From assembly GCF_000338875.1 (NCBI RefSeq), contig NZ_AOMO01000030.1, forward strand, positions 52 through 64,051: 64,000 nucleotides of DNA. The letters run 5' to 3'. Below the pieces are notes generated by a model, which was given only the letters and a program-made list of their open reading frames with translations, was not told the origin of the DNA and ran no database searches. Of the stretch, positions 11,194 to 23,741 are shown piece after piece. Origin of the DNA: Vibrio mimicus CAIM 602. Lineage in GTDB: Bacteria; Pseudomonadota; Gammaproteobacteria; Enterobacterales; Vibrionaceae. A program made the position numbers and the translations under genes. Numbering within the stretch: the stretch's first letter is position 1; every line of letters starts with the position of its first letter.

Positions 11194-11822
11194 ATCCAGC
11201 AAGCTCATTTGCCACGCTAACCGATCGTATTGATTGGCAGAAAGTCGATGGACTCGTGCCAGCCATTGTGCAGGATTTTCAGTCCAGCCAAGTCTTAATG
11301 ATGGGGTATATGAACCCTGAGGCGTTACAAAAAACCCTCGATACTCAACAAGTGACCTTTTTCTCGCGCAGCAAACAGCGTTTGTGGACTAAGGGGGAAA
11401 CCTCAGGTCATGTGTTGCAACTGAAAAACATCGCGCTGGATTGTGACCAAGATACACTACTGGTGAAAGTGAACCCGATTGGCCCAACCTGCCACACTGG
11501 CACCGTGACTTGTTGGGATGGTGATGCACAAGAAGAGTCACAAATGGTTTGGCTTCATCAGTTGGAACAGCTGTTGGCAGCGCGCAAAAATGCTGATCCC
11601 AGTTCTTCTTACACGGCCTCTTTGTATGCGCGTGGCACCAAACGCATTGCGCAGAAAGTGGGTGAAGAAGGGGTTGAAGTCGCGTTGGCGGCGACGGCAG
11701 GGGATAAGGAGGAGCTGATTTGCGAATCCGCCGACTTGATGTACCACTTGCTAGTGTTGCTGCAAGAGCAAGGCTTAGCCATGAATGATGTGATCAATAA
11801 GCTTAAAGAACGCCATAAGTAA
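11190..11822 (+). CDS. hisI: Bifunctional phosphoribosyl-AMP cyclohydrolase / phosphoribosyl-ATP pyrophosphatase
   Basis: Fused enzyme of 210 residues that carries out the second and third steps of histidine synthesis. The N-terminal cyclohydrolase has [18 protein letters not shown] near residues 54-71 and the metal Cys/His cluster [10 protein letters not shown] and [11 protein letters not shown]. The C-terminal pyrophosphatase, from about residue 120, has the MazG-like [10 protein letters not shown] helix and [13 protein letters not shown]. It is the last gene of the operon and overlaps hisF by four bases. A strong hairpin follows 28 bases after the stop. Confidence 0.96.
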
Positions 11823-11850
11823 TTGGTAGAAGAGTTTATCCAATCCAACA

Positions 11851-11876
11851 ATAACGCCCCATTATTGGGGCGTTAT
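11851..11876 (+). terminator. his operon 3' hairpin
   Basis: Perfect inverted repeat ATAACGCCCC-ATTATT-GGGGCGTTAT. There is no long U-tract after it, because an ERIC element begins immediately. The hairpin is strong, but termination by the intrinsic mechanism is only probable. Confidence 0.7.
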
Positions 11877-12004
11877 AGCCTTCCTACTTAAAGCTGCAGC
11901 GGTGTTGGCTGCATTCATTCACCCCAATCACATAGTGTATCTATGCTCATGGGGATTCACTCATTTCCCGCCTACCTGCAACTCCAAGTGGTTTGGCTGT
12001 ATAT
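11877..12004. repeat. ERIC element, copy 1
   Basis: About 128 bases that match the enterobacterial repetitive intergenic consensus, an imperfect palindrome. Key blocks are CTTCCTACTT and GCAGCGGTGTTGGCTGC on the left, CACCCCAATCACATAG and GCTCATGGGGATTCACTCA in the centre, and CCGCCTACCTGCAACTC on the right. The central blocks correspond to the two standard ERIC primer sites. It lies between the ends of hisI and rluE and shares sequence with the copy at 43395. Confidence 0.88.
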
Positions 12005-12024
12005 ATCGGTTATTAATCAGAGTG

Positions 12025-12750
12025 TTAAAGAGTCACTTCACGCCACTCGCCGGGCTGCAAATCACCCAAGTTCCAATCGCCCATGGAGTAACGAATTAAA
12101 CGTAGAGTCGGGAAACCGATGTGCGCAGTCATGCGTCGCACTTGGCGATTACGCCCTTCCATCAAGGTAATGGCTAACCATGTGGTAGGAATCGCAGCGC
12201 GAAAACGCACCGGGGGATTGCGTGGCCATAGCTCTGGCTCGGACATGATGTCTACTTTCGCCGGTAAAGTCGGGCCATCTTTTAAGGTCACTCCGTGGCG
12301 CAATGCCTCAAGGTCGCTCTCTTGTGGTACTCCTTCAACTTGCACCCAGTAGGTTTTTGGCGCTTTGGATTGAGGCTGAGTCAGTCTGGCCTGCAAAATC
12401 CCATCATTGGTTAAAATGAGTAGTCCTTCACTATCACGATCCAAACGGCCTGCTGCGTAGACATCCTTAATTGGGATGTAGTCGGCCAAGGTTTTTCTTC
12501 CGTCCCCATCGGTAAATTGGCTTAAAGTGTCATAAGGTTTATTAAACAGGACCACTTTACGCTCACTGGGTGAAATCGCGCGTTTGGGTGAGGTGATGTC
12601 GTTAGACGTAGCTCTTTTCTTGGCTGAGAAGCTTTTCTTGCCCGATGTGGTATGAGGGCGAGCGGTGTTTTTTGTCGTCCTCTGTTTAAAATGCGACTTT
12701 CGTTGAGCAGGGGAAGAAGAGGCGGTGTCGCTGGGTGAGCGAGATGACAT
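12025..12750 (-). CDS. rluE: 23S rRNA pseudouridine synthase RluE
   Basis: RsuA-family pseudouridine synthase of 241 residues; E. coli RluE modifies U2457 of 23S rRNA. The catalytic Asp is in [13 protein letters not shown], and the RsuA-type segments [12 protein letters not shown] and [15 protein letters not shown] are present. The first 75 residues are a Ser/Lys/Arg/Thr-rich, probably disordered basic extension that E. coli RluE lacks. I start at 12750 because AAGGTG lies 6 bases upstream; the frame itself is open to 12852. It is transcribed away from icd. Confidence 0.9.
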   Translation of the reverse strand: MSSRSPSDTASSSPAQRKSHFKQRTTKNTARPHTTSGKKSFSAKKRATSNDITSPKRAISPSERKVVLFNKPYDTLSQFTDGDGRKTLADYIPIKDVYAAGRLDRDSEGLLILTNDGILQARLTQPQSKAPKTYWVQVEGVPQESDLEALRHGVTLKDGPTLPAKVDIMSEPELWPRNPPVRFRAAIPTTWLAITLMEGRNRQVRRMTAHIGFPTLRLIRYSMGDWNLGDLQPGEWREVTL

Positions 12751-15283
<2,533 letters not shown>

Positions 15284-15307
15284 TTTGTACATACGCTAGC
15301 CTAAAAC

Positions 15308-15340
15308 AAAACCCGCCAAAATTGGCGGGTTTCTATTTTT
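15308..15340 (+). terminator. Terminator after icd
   Basis: Hairpin AAACCCGCC-AAAATT-GGCGGGTTT followed by CTATTTTT, 25 bases after the icd stop. Confidence 0.88.
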
Positions 15341-15384
15341 GTGCTGATCAAAATTGAAGCACAATTGGTGTGGCAGTTAACCTA

Positions 15385-15606
15385 TTATTTAGCTAGTTGT
15401 CCCTCGATCGGCACAACGCAGCTGGCATGGTATCCCTTAGGTCCTTGCTCCACCTGATAAGAAACCTGTTGACCGGCTTTGAGTGTACGGTATCCGTCCA
15501 TTTGAATGGTTGAGTAATGAGCGAAAATATCTCCGTCTTCACCTTCTGGGCAAATAAAACCGAAGCCTTTGGCATTATTAAACCATTTCACTGTACCTGT
15601 AGCCAT
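15385..15606 (-). CDS. cspD: Cold-shock-like protein CspD
   Basis: Small OB-fold single-stranded nucleic acid binding protein of 73 residues. In E. coli CspD is a stationary-phase inhibitor of DNA replication. The RNA-binding motifs KGFGFICP (RNP1) and DIFAHYS (RNP2-like) are present, and the sequence HYSTIQMDGYRTLKAGQ is typical of CspD rather than CspA. The frame is open three codons further, but the ATG at 15606 follows GAGGGA with 8-base spacing. As in E. coli, it is divergent from clpS-clpA. Confidence 0.94.
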   Translation of the reverse strand: MATGTVKWFNNAKGFGFICPEGEDGDIFAHYSTIQMDGYRTLKAGQQVSYQVEQGPKGYHASCVVPIEGQLAK

Positions 15607-16078
15607 GCTATACATCCCTCATGCATTTTATAACTGATGTTTTAAGAGAAACTTCATTGTGTTAAATGACGTTGATGAGTTCTCAAAAGTGAATAGCGAT
15701 TCAGCCTATGCTTAACGTTAGTCACTAATTGACCAATTTAGACGATGATTGAACGCAGTCAATAGGACTAACGTATAAAAGCACACAGTTTTATATGAAA
15801 ACTCAATTTTGCAATTGCAATTATATGAATTTGTCATTTGCAAATCGCGAAGCAAATTATAAGTAAGATTGCATATTGGTGCTGTTAAATTAAGCAATCG
15901 CGTCATTCGTGATCGTCATTCGCAATGTTTTATTTGCAGCGTTACAATTGCTGCATTAGTCTCTAAGTAAGGGGCGAAATTCGTTGAAGTGCGAATTTAA
16001 TAAGCGAGTCCAAATGGCTAGTTTTACAGCACTTTATAGTTGAATTCTCTGTAAGAAGTCCTCAAATACTGAAGTGTC
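15607..16078. other. Divergent cspD/clpS intergenic region
   Basis: 472 A/T-rich bases without a supported gene. A TATAAAA block near 15628-15634 on the minus strand is a candidate -10 for cspD. A perfect 12-base palindrome TTGCAATTGCAA lies at 15809-15820. The only open frame (62 residues, minus strand, 15718-15906) has no homology I recognise. Nothing else stands out. Confidence 0.5.
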
Positions 16079-16399
16079 ATGAGTAAAAATTTTGAATGGA
16101 TCTCTCCAGACCTTGATTTGCTGGAGAAAGAAAAAACGGCAGTTAAGCCACCATCCATGTACCACGTTGTATTAAACAATGATGATTACACGCCGATGGA
16201 CTTTGTAATTGAGATTCTTGAGCGCTTTTTCTCTATGGATATTGAGAGGGCGACACAAGTGATGCTCAAAGTGCATTACGAAGGAAAAGCAATATGTGGC
16301 ACGTTTACTGCAGAAGTTGCAGAGACGAAAGTCGCTCAAGTTACGATGTACTCAAGGGAAAATGAGCATCCACTCTTGTGCACGATGGAGCAGGCATAA
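16079..16399 (+). CDS. clpS: ClpA adaptor ClpS
   Basis: Adaptor of 106 residues that binds N-end-rule substrates and hands them to ClpAP. The flexible N-terminal tail is followed by the core motif [18 protein letters not shown] near residues 28-45, including the Asn-Asp-Asp residues that line the N-degron pocket, and [19 protein letters not shown] in the ClpA-binding face. The start ATG lacks a strong ribosome site. clpA begins 39 bases downstream with its own strong site. Confidence 0.96.
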   Translation: MSKNFEWISPDLDLLEKEKTAVKPPSMYHVVLNNDDYTPMDFVIEILERFFSMDIERATQVMLKVHYEGKAICGTFTAEVAETKVAQVTMYSRENEHPLLCTMEQA

Positions 16400-16438
16400 C
16401 GTCTGCCAAACAACGTGGTTGTTCCTTAAGGAGGCCTT

Positions 16439-18706
16439 ATGCTTAACAAAGAATTAGAGTCGAGTCTAAACGGCGCGTTCGCTCGGGCGCGAGACAAAAG
16501 ACATGAATTTATGACCGTCGAGCACCTCCTACTTGCATTGTTGGAAAACGATGCAGCGCGGGAAGCCCTGTTAGCCTGTCAAGCCGATATCGATGTATTG
16601 CGTCGTGAACTGGACACCTTCATTGACCAGACAACGCCACTCATCCCCAAAAACGATGAAACCCGTGAGACTCAACCAACGCTGAGCTTCCAACGCGTGT
16701 TACAACGTGCAGTATTTCATGTGCAATCTTCTGGCCGTAGTGAAGTCACAGGGGCTAACGTGCTTGTCGCGATTTTCAGTGAGCAAGAGTCGCATGCGGC
16801 TTATCTGCTCAAGAAAAACGACATTAGCCGCTTGGATATTGTTAACTTTATTTCCCACGGCATCACCAAAGCCTCTAATCAAAACGAAGATTCTTCCTCA
16901 GACTCGTTTGGTAACGATAGTTCTGAAGAAGTGAGTGCAGATGAACGCTTAGAGAGCTTTGCAACTAACTTGAACCAACTTGCCAAACAAGGTCAGATTG
17001 ACCCTCTTATTGGCCGTGATAAAGAGTTGGAACGCACTATTCAAGTACTTTGTCGCCGCCGTAAAAATAACCCACTGTTGGTGGGTGAAGCTGGCGTGGG
17101 TAAAACTGCGATTGCTGAAGGGCTGGCTTGGAGAATTGTGGAAGGCAACGTGCCTGAAGTGATTCAACGCAGTGTGATTTATTCTCTCGATATTGGCTCG
17201 TTGTTAGCGGGTACAAAATATCGCGGTGACTTTGAGAAACGTTTTAAATCGATTCTCAAACAACTCGAAAAAGAAAAAGATGCGATTCTGTTTATCGATG
17301 AAATTCATACCATCATCGGTGCAGGTGCTGCATCCGGTGGTCAAGTTGATGCGGCGAATCTGATTAAGCCTCTGCTCAGTAGCGGTAAACTGCGTTGTAT
17401 TGGTTCCACCACGTATCAAGAATACAGCAACATCTTTGAGAAAGAGCGAGCACTCTCTCGACGTTTCCAAAAGATTGATATTGTTGAGCCTTCGCTTGAT
17501 GACACCACCAAAATTTTGATGGGCTTAAAAACTAAGTACGAAGCTCACCACGATGTGCGATACACCAATAAAGCGCTGCGTGCTGCGGTTGAGCTTTCAG
17601 CGAAATACATCAATGAGCGTCATCTGCCAGATAAAGCAATTGACGTGATTGACGAAGCAGGCGCACGTGCTCGTTTGATGCCAGCGAGCCGTCGTAAGAA
17701 AACCGTCGGCGTGGCTGAAATTGAATCCATGGTAGCGAAAATGGCGCGTATTCCTGAAAAATCGGTTTCTTCGTCCGATAAAGACATCCTGAAAAATCTG
17801 GATAAGCAGATGAAGATGTTGGTATTCGGACAAGATACAGCGATCGATGTGCTAACCGAATCCATCAAACTGACTCGTGCAGGATTGGGCGCGGAGCATA
17901 AACCAGTGGGTTCATTCCTGTTTGCTGGCCCGACAGGGGTTGGGAAAACAGAAGTGACACTGCAGCTTTCAAAACTGCTAGGCATAGAGCTACTGCGTTT
18001 TGATATGTCTGAGTATGGTGAACGCCACTCTGTAAGCCGTTTGATTGGTGCACCTCCGGGTTATGTTGGTTATGACCAAGGTGGTTTGCTGACTGATGCC
18101 GTTATCAAGCATCCTCACTCAGTGGTTTTACTGGATGAGATCGAAAAAGCCCACCCCGATATCTTTAACTTGCTACTGCAAGTGATGGATAACGGTACGC
18201 TGACGGATAACAACGGCCGTAAAGCCGATTTCCGCAACGTTATCTTAGTGATGACGACCAACGCGGGTGTTGCGGAAACAGTGAAAAAGTCGATTGGTTT
18301 GATCCAACAAGATAATAGCCATGATGCAATGTCGGAGATCAAAAAGGTATTTACGCCTGAGTTCCGCAACCGTCTTGACCATATTATTTGGTTCAACAGC
18401 TTGGATGAGCGTGTGATTCATCAAGTAGTTGATAAGTTCATTGTGGAGCTGCAAGCCCAATTGGATGCCCGCGGCGTTTCTCTGGAAGTTTCAGAAGATG
18501 CTCGTCACTGGTTAGCGGTGAAAGGCTACGATAGAGAAATGGGTGCTCGTCCGATGGGACGTGTAATCCAAGAGCAATTGAAGAAACCTCTGGCTAATGA
18601 GCTGCTGTTTGGTTCACTAGTGAATGGCGGAACGGTAAAAGTTTCATTGAGTGATGACAGACTCGCTTTCGAGTATTTCGCGACTCGTGAAGAGGTTGTT
18701 CACTAA
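16439..18706 (+). CDS. clpA: ClpAP protease ATP-binding subunit ClpA
   Basis: AAA+ unfoldase of 755 residues (E. coli 758) that feeds substrates to the ClpP peptidase. In order it has the double Clp_N repeat (about 1-145), first AAA domain with Walker A GEAGVGKT near 217-224 and Walker B LFIDEIHT, and second AAA domain with Walker A GPTGVGKT near 498-505 and [11 protein letters not shown]. The ClpP-docking loop motif IGL is in KKSIGLIQQ. The start follows AAGGAGG with 5-base spacing. It forms one unit with clpS. Confidence 0.97.
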   Translation: MLNKELESSLNGAFARARDKRHEFMTVEHLLLALLENDAAREALLACQADIDVLRRELDTFIDQTTPLIPKNDETRETQPTLSFQRVLQRAVFHVQSSGRSEVTGANVLVAIFSEQESHAAYLLKKNDISRLDIVNFISHGITKASNQNEDSSSDSFGNDSSEEVSADERLESFATNLNQLAKQGQIDPLIGRDKELERTIQVLCRRRKNNPLLVGEAGVGKTAIAEGLAWRIVEGNVPEVIQRSVIYSLDIGSLLAGTKYRGDFEKRFKSILKQLEKEKDAILFIDEIHTIIGAGAASGGQVDAANLIKPLLSSGKLRCIGSTTYQEYSNIFEKERALSRRFQKIDIVEPSLDDTTKILMGLKTKYEAHHDVRYTNKALRAAVELSAKYINERHLPDKAIDVIDEAGARARLMPASRRKKTVGVAEIESMVAKMARIPEKSVSSSDKDILKNLDKQMKMLVFGQDTAIDVLTESIKLTRAGLGAEHKPVGSFLFAGPTGVGKTEVTLQLSKLLGIELLRFDMSEYGERHSVSRLIGAPPGYVGYDQGGLLTDAVIKHPHSVVLLDEIEKAHPDIFNLLLQVMDNGTLTDNNGRKADFRNVILVMTTNAGVAETVKKSIGLIQQDNSHDAMSEIKKVFTPEFRNRLDHIIWFNSLDERVIHQVVDKFIVELQAQLDARGVSLEVSEDARHWLAVKGYDREMGARPMGRVIQEQLKKPLANELLFGSLVNGGTVKVSLSDDRLAFEYFATREEVVH

Positions 18707-18734
18707 CACATATAAGTGTTTCGTGAAAAATACA

Positions 18735-18757
18735 AAAGGCACCGTAAGGTGCCTTTT
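18735..18757 (+). terminator. Terminator after clpA
   Basis: Hairpin AAAGGCACC-GTAA-GGTGCCTTTTT, 29 bases past the clpA stop. The A-run on the left side means it may also stop the convergent transporter transcript. Confidence 0.88.
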
Positions 18758-18806
18758 TAATGCGCTGTGTGTATTGCGTTTATCTTGCTTCGGTTAAATC
18801 AATCAG

Positions 18807-20483
18807 TTAACTCAGCAAGATAAAAATGGTACCCGTTAACGTCATCAGAATATTGGCAATCGCATAGGTGCCAGCATAGCCGAGTGCCGGAATAGTTGAT
18901 TTGGCGTACTCATTCACAATATCCATCGCGGGAGCACAAGTTCGTGCACCGATGATTGCCCCAAACAGAAGGGCACGGTTCATTTTCAGTATGTAAGCAC
19001 CCACCAGATAAGCTAACACGACAGGTACTACGCTGACTAAGAAGGCGAGCCCCAAAACCTGTACACCTACTTCAGAGAGGTGCTGGAACATTTTACTACC
19101 CGCATTAAGCCCGATACCGACCATAAAAATCGCCAGCCCCAGATCTTTGACCATATTCAGTGCCCCTTGCGGTACATAGCCAAAAGTCGGGTGGTTGGCA
19201 CGCAGAAAGCCCAAGGTGATACCTGAAAGCAGTAGTCCTACAGCATTACCAAGGCTGAAAGAGACCTGGCCAAAAGTCATGGTGACCAGCCCAAACAAAA
19301 TGCCAAGAATAAAGAAGCTACAGAAAGCGAGTAAATCAGCCATCTGACTGTGTACTGAGATAAAACCGATTTTATCTGCTAACCCTTTCACCTTGCTCTT
19401 TTCACCGCTGACCTGAAGTACATCTCCTTTGGCAAGGACGATATCCAGATCCATCGGCATCTCAATCTGCGCACGCACAACGCGGTTTAGGAAACAGCCG
19501 TATTCAGAAAGATTAAGGTCGGAGAGTCGTTTACCCGCGATACTGTCACTTTTTACGACGATTTCTTCTTCAGAAATACGTAGGTCAAGTAAGTTGCGGT
19601 CAAACACCTCTTTACCGTTACGGAAACTTGGGTCAAGGCGTGCATGGCTATCCGGGAAACCTACTAGCGCAATTTCGTCGCCTTCTTGCAAAATCGCATC
19701 CCCATCAGGGTGTGCCAGAATGCCATGACGACGGATACGCTCAATATAGCAACCCGTCTGACGATAGATGCCGAGTTCACGTAGGTTACGTCCATCGATC
19801 CAGTTAATCAGCTCAGGCCCAACGCGGTAAGCTCGAATAATAGGAAGATACACTTTACGTTGGCTGCCGAGGCCGCGTTCTTGAGCGATTTGCTGCGCTG
19901 AGTCAGACAAGTTTTGCTTTTGCAACTTGGGTAGCAGCTTCGCGAACATGATCATACTGATAAGGCCGATTAGGTAAGCCATTGCATAGCCTACCGAGAC
20001 ATTATCTAAAACCAGTGATAGATCCATATGTCTTGGAACAGAGGCCAAACCTGAGTTGAGAGCATCTTGTGCACCTACCAACACTGGTGTTGATGTTAGT
20101 GCCCCCGCCATCATGCCAGCGGATAAGCCGTAATCTAAATCGAGGTAATAACCACCAAAGTAAGCAATCCAAGTGGCAGTGATCAGAACCACCAAACTTA
20201 GAATCAAGTAATGCTTACCATCACGGAAGAAGATGCCAAAGAAGTTCGGGCCAGCCTCAATACCGACGCAGTAAATAAACAGCATAAAGCCGATAGTCAG
20301 CGCTTCAGGAGTAAAAGAGAAGCCAAGGTGTCCCATAATCAGAGACGTGATCAGCACACCGATTGAGTTACCTAACTGGAAGCTACCAAAGCGTATTTTC
20401 CCGAAAGAAAGGCCAATAGCGAGTACTACAAAAATCAGCAAAATTGGATTTTGCTCTAACAACAAAACGACGTCGATGTTCAC
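18807..20483 (-). CDS. ybjL: YbjL-type putative transporter (AspT/AAE family)
   Basis: Inner-membrane protein of 558 residues, close to E. coli YbjL (561) throughout. N-terminal and C-terminal blocks of about five helices each flank two cytoplasmic RCK_C/TrkA-C domains at about residues 200-370, for example [20 protein letters not shown] and [14 protein letters not shown]. The repeated motifs [15 protein letters not shown] and [14 protein letters not shown] are typical of the aspartate:alanine exchanger family. The substrate is not known for YbjL. It is monocistronic and converges on clpA. Confidence 0.9.
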   Translation of the reverse strand: MNIDVVLLLEQNPILLIFVVLAIGLSFGKIRFGSFQLGNSIGVLITSLIMGHLGFSFTPEALTIGFMLFIYCVGIEAGPNFFGIFFRDGKHYLILSLVVLITATWIAYFGGYYLDLDYGLSAGMMAGALTSTPVLVGAQDALNSGLASVPRHMDLSLVLDNVSVGYAMAYLIGLISMIMFAKLLPKLQKQNLSDSAQQIAQERGLGSQRKVYLPIIRAYRVGPELINWIDGRNLRELGIYRQTGCYIERIRRHGILAHPDGDAILQEGDEIALVGFPDSHARLDPSFRNGKEVFDRNLLDLRISEEEIVVKSDSIAGKRLSDLNLSEYGCFLNRVVRAQIEMPMDLDIVLAKGDVLQVSGEKSKVKGLADKIGFISVHSQMADLLAFCSFFILGILFGLVTMTFGQVSFSLGNAVGLLLSGITLGFLRANHPTFGYVPQGALNMVKDLGLAIFMVGIGLNAGSKMFQHLSEVGVQVLGLAFLVSVVPVVLAYLVGAYILKMNRALLFGAIIGARTCAPAMDIVNEYAKSTIPALGYAGTYAIANILMTLTGTIFILLS

Positions 20484-20642
20484 GATTTAACTCAATTCAC
20501 GCGTGACAAGAGGGGAAATAATAAAATTTTGGGAATTGTATCTGAATATTGCAAAAAGATAAGTGAATTTTTGCGCGAATGCGCATTCTTTGGAGCGAAA
20601 TAGCTAAAAAATTTCAGTTAACGAGGATAGATAGCATTAAAC

Positions 20643-20667
20643 AAAAAGCCTGCGATATTCGCAGGCT
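20643..20667 (-). terminator. Terminator after grxA
   Basis: On the minus strand the hairpin AGCCTGCG-AATAT-CGCAGGCT is followed by TTTT. It lies about 20 bases beyond the grxA stop. Confidence 0.85.
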
Positions 20668-20687
20668 AATTAAGGATTAATTTTTAA

Positions 20688-20951
20688 TTAATCAAACAGA
20701 CCCAAGTTTTCTTTTGCGTATGCTTCGAAATCTGTACAGCCACCGATGTGTTGTTCATCGATGAAGATCTGTGGAACGGTTTCGACTGGCTTGCCGATGG
20801 TTTTTTCCAGATCTGCTTTCGTGATGCCTTCTGCGTGGATATCCACATAACGGTAGTTAAAATCATCGCGTTTTGCTTTTAATGTTTCAGCATGCTCTTT
20901 CGCACGAACACAGTAAGGACAGCCAGGACGACCAAAAATTACCACAAACAT
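20688..20951 (-). CDS. grxA: Glutaredoxin 1
   Basis: Dithiol glutaredoxin of 87 residues (E. coli 85) that reduces disulfides, including in ribonucleotide reductase, using glutathione. The active site GCPYC is at residues 10-14, with the TVPQIF cis-proline segment and HIGGCTDF glutathione-binding segment downstream. The frame extends 27 codons upstream, but the ATG at 20951 follows AAGGAG with 6-base spacing and matches the E. coli start. It is transcribed alone. Confidence 0.96.
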   Translation of the reverse strand: MFVVIFGRPGCPYCVRAKEHAETLKAKRDDFNYRYVDIHAEGITKADLEKTIGKPVETVPQIFIDEQHIGGCTDFEAYAKENLGLFD

Positions 20952-21258
20952 AACTTTCTCCTTCATTTTGTTTGCGCGTACTATGCCCGATTCAAGTGGG
21001 GAAATAAAGCGTGTTTTTTCCGTTTGATTCAATAGGTAAAACCGATGATTTATTCGAAGAGTCGCTGAGTTTTTACAAGCGCTTTTCGATCGCAGTTGTG
21101 ATGGAAGAGATTGAAACTGTTCAACTTAGGTGTGAGTTTGTGCAAGAACTTGCAGTTTATTTGTGGTTAATTTCGGCAAGTTGCACTTGGTCAAATAAAT
21201 TTCCTCACTTTGAGCGCAAGCTAGACTCTGTATGGCGTATGAGAACATTGGAGGGAGC
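20952..21258. other. Divergent grxA/alcohol dehydrogenase promoter region
   Basis: 307 bases holding the promoters of two divergent genes. An 87-residue open frame on the plus strand (from 21011) runs through it into the dehydrogenase gene in another frame. It has no ribosome site and no family resemblance, so I do not call it. I could not identify an OxyR-type site by eye. Confidence 0.45.
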
Positions 21259-22506
21259 ATGTTTCAGTTTATGACAGCGACACGGATCATCTTTGGTGAA
21301 GGGTCGTTAGAAAGCTCTCTTTCGGTAATCAGTCAATATGGATATAGCGTGTTGCTGGTTTCAGGGAAAAATCCTGAACGCTATGCATCACTTATCAACT
21401 ATCTGCACCAGCAAAATATGCGTTATCAGCATGTCGCAGTGTCAGGGGAACCCAACATTACAATGGTGGAAGAAACCGCCATGCTGGGACGCCGATTTAA
21501 ACCTGATATGGTGATTGCGATTGGTGGTGGCAGTGTGCTGGACATGGGGAAGGCTGTCGCGGCGATTATTCCCAACCAAGGCAACGTGTATGACTATGTT
21601 GAAGTCGTGGGGCGTAGTGTTCCGCTGAAAACCAAACCACTCCCTTTTATTGCGATTCCGACAACTGCAAGTTCTGGTTCTGAAGTAACGCGTAATGCTG
21701 TGCTGAAATCGGCGCAAGATAGAGTCAAAGTCAGTCTGCGCAGTCCTGATATGTTAGCCGATGTCGCTATTGTTGATCCTACGTTGACCTATGGCACCGA
21801 TCCTTTGACTTCAGGTCGAGGAGCGATGGATGCTTTTACCCATCTTATGGAAGCCTATGTGTGTGGGGATCCCAACCCTTTAACCGACACCATTTGCGAG
21901 GAAGGTCTACGTCGCTTAACTAGAGCCATGGTGCCTGGCTGTCTGCGAGATGATAAAAAAGCGCGTAGCGATTTATCGTTTGCTGCCATGCTGGGAGGCA
22001 TGGCGGCAACGAATGCCAAACTGGGTGCTGCTCATGGGCTTGCTTCTGCTCTTGGTGGTAAATTGGATGCACCACACAGCGTGATTACCGCGCGGCTAGC
22101 CCCTCATGTGATGCGTGAGAATATAGAAGTGGCTAGGGATGCGGGGCGCAGCGATATTTTACAGCGTTACAAGACCATTTCTCAGATTCTAACTGGGCGC
22201 AAAAACGCGTGTGTGGAAGATGGAATACTATGGGCCAATATGATGTTGGAAAGATTAGCCATCCCGAATCTAACAGATTTTGGTGTTTGTGCGACTTCAT
22301 TCGAACGGGTTGCTACTGACGCGCTCAAATCCACATCTATTAAAGGTAACCCTATTCCTCTCACTATGGAGCGTTTGACCCATATTCTTCACCAAGTTTG
22401 CTCCTGCCAACAAACGGATTCTATTGAGCCAAAAACCTCGCAAGGAGAAGTTGAAATTCTTCATTTGCTGCAGGAACAGAGTAGTTGGTTAAGCGGACAG
22501 CATTAG
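21259..22506 (+). CDS. Iron-containing alcohol dehydrogenase family protein
   Basis: Group III alcohol dehydrogenase of 415 residues, a soluble NAD(P)-dependent oxidoreductase of unknown substrate. The nucleotide-binding GGGSVLDMGKA lies near residues 88-98. Metal ligands are visible as Asp and His in GAMDAFTHLMEAY, His in GAAHGLASALGG and His in DAPHS. The second His that usually follows in the family (HGxAHxLG) is Ser here. The ATG at 21259 follows GGAGG; a GTG-type extension to 21232 is less likely. A C-terminal tail of about 30 residues extends past the usual end. It converges on hexR with a shared hairpin between them. Confidence 0.85.
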   Translation: MFQFMTATRIIFGEGSLESSLSVISQYGYSVLLVSGKNPERYASLINYLHQQNMRYQHVAVSGEPNITMVEETAMLGRRFKPDMVIAIGGGSVLDMGKAVAAIIPNQGNVYDYVEVVGRSVPLKTKPLPFIAIPTTASSGSEVTRNAVLKSAQDRVKVSLRSPDMLADVAIVDPTLTYGTDPLTSGRGAMDAFTHLMEAYVCGDPNPLTDTICEEGLRRLTRAMVPGCLRDDKKARSDLSFAAMLGGMAATNAKLGAAHGLASALGGKLDAPHSVITARLAPHVMRENIEVARDAGRSDILQRYKTISQILTGRKNACVEDGILWANMMLERLAIPNLTDFGVCATSFERVATDALKSTSIKGNPIPLTMERLTHILHQVCSCQQTDSIEPKTSQGEVEILHLLQEQSSWLSGQH

Positions 22507-22535
22507 AGATAAGCTCAATAATATTTCAGGTATGA

Positions 22536-22559
22536 CAACGGAGCCTTTTGGCTCCGTTG
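22536..22559. terminator. Bidirectional hairpin between dehydrogenase and hexR
   Basis: Perfect inverted repeat CAACGGAGCC-TTTT-GGCTCCGTTG in the 73-base gap between two convergent genes. The U-tracts are weak (ATTTAAC on one side). Confidence 0.7.
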
Positions 22560-22579
22560 ATTTAACTTTCTACCGATAA

Positions 22580-23434
22580 TTAGTAAGGCGGTAATTTGTC
22601 GTAGCGAGAGTCTTTCAAAACCTCTTTAACGCGCTTGAGGTTCTCTCTAAAGCCAGAACCGCGGCGCAGAGTGAAACCCGTAGCCAACACATCAATCACC
22701 GTCATTTGTACCACTCGGCTCGCCATAGGCATGTACACATCGGTGTCCTCAGGCACATCAAGACAGATGGATAGAGAGCTAGCTTTGTCGAGCGGTGAAT
22801 CCTTGGCGGTAATCGCAATCACAGTGGCGCCATTCTCGCGCGCTAGATTAGCGATTTCAACTTGGCTTTTAGTGCGACCAGTGTGCGAAATCAGCACAAT
22901 CACATCATTATCCGTACAGTTAATGCAGCTCATGCGCTGCATCACAATATCTTCAAAACAGCTGATCGGAATGTTAAAGCGGATAAATTTGTTTTGTGCA
23001 TCGCGTGCGACAGCAGACGACGCCCCCAAGCCAAAGAAGGAGATACGCTTGGCTTGAGTTAAAAGATCAACTGCACGGTTAATTTGTACTGGGTCTAGAC
23101 TGTTTTTGGCAACATCCAAACACGCCATGGTCGATTCAAAAATCTTGTGGGTGTATGCGTCTGGGCCATCATCCTCTTCTACGTTACGGTTAACGTAAGG
23201 AGTACCGTTAGCAAGACTTTGAGCTAAATGTAATTTAAAGTCTGGAAAACCTTTAGTATCAAGGCGGCGACAGAAACGGTTCACCGTTGGTTCACTCACG
23301 TCAGCCATTTTCGCCAGCGTAGCAATGCTGGAATGAATGGCAGTTTGTGGTGATGCCATAATTACTTCGGCAACCTTACGCTCAGACTTGCTGAAATTTT
23401 CCAGGTTTTTTTGAATTTTTTCTAATGTATTCAT
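22580..23434 (-). CDS. hexR: RpiR-family transcriptional regulator HexR
   Basis: DNA-binding regulator of central carbon metabolism, 284 residues. The N-terminal RpiR helix-turn-helix covers about residues 1-77 (KMADVSEPTVNRFCRRL). The C-terminal SIS sugar-phosphate domain has FFGLGASSAVARDAQNKF and LISHTGRTKSQVE. It is highly similar to E. coli HexR (YebK), which senses KDPG. I begin at the ATG 23434 giving MNTLEKIQKNLE, like E. coli. The ribosome site is weak, and the frame remains open to 23500. It is transcribed alone in this position. Confidence 0.93.
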   Translation of the reverse strand: MNTLEKIQKNLENFSKSERKVAEVIMASPQTAIHSSIATLAKMADVSEPTVNRFCRRLDTKGFPDFKLHLAQSLANGTPYVNRNVEEDDGPDAYTHKIFESTMACLDVAKNSLDPVQINRAVDLLTQAKRISFFGLGASSAVARDAQNKFIRFNIPISCFEDIVMQRMSCINCTDNDVIVLISHTGRTKSQVEIANLARENGATVIAITAKDSPLDKASSLSICLDVPEDTDVYMPMASRVVQMTVIDVLATGFTLRRGSGFRENLKRVKEVLKDSRYDKLPPY

Positions 23435-23684
23435 AGTGTTCACGCAGGCTAGAGAACAACTCGTTGGTTTGGGATTCAGAAACAACAGGGGAAAAAACAA
23501 TGGTTTCTGAATGATAAACCCACCAACGCCAATAAACGGAGTATAAACCTAAGCGTGATGAATTCAGAAACGAAACTCTCATTAAGACCGTGAGAATATG
23601 ACAAGCCTCAACTAAATTTTATAAAAACTACACTTTTGAGGCCCGGCTATGTCCATATGTGGTGCTTCTAGCCCATGATTGACG

Positions 23685-23733
23685 CAAGAGTTACAACAAT
23701 CTGAAATTTTATTTCGGTTTGCTGTAACTCTTG
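23685..23733. repeat. Long inverted repeat after panP
   Basis: Eleven-base arms CAAGAGTTACA (23685-23695) and TGTAACTCTTG (23723-23733) are perfect complements. The inside can pair further (CAA with TTG, GAAAT with ATTTC) around a TTT loop. It begins 8 bases after the panP stop on the minus strand. There is no U-tract on either side, so it is not a standard terminator. It could protect the 3' end of the mRNA or be an RNase III target (inference). Confidence 0.7.
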
Positions 23734-23741
23734 GCTAGGGT

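Noticed and set aside
11902..12170. Two open frames of 65 and 75 residues between hisI and rluE
   Set aside because: They read through the ERIC element and the end of rluE; they have no ribosome sites and no coding character.
15809..15820. 12-base palindrome TTGCAATTGCAA between cspD and clpS
   Set aside because: In very A/T-rich DNA such a palindrome is not rare, and it matches no operator I know.
21011..21274. 87-residue open frame on the plus strand before the alcohol dehydrogenase
   Set aside because: No ribosome site, no family resemblance, and its end lies inside the dehydrogenase gene in another frame.
23600..23640. HexR-type operator upstream of hexR
   Set aside because: TGTAGTTTTTATAAAATTTAG only loosely resembles the TGTAATTAAATTACA consensus.
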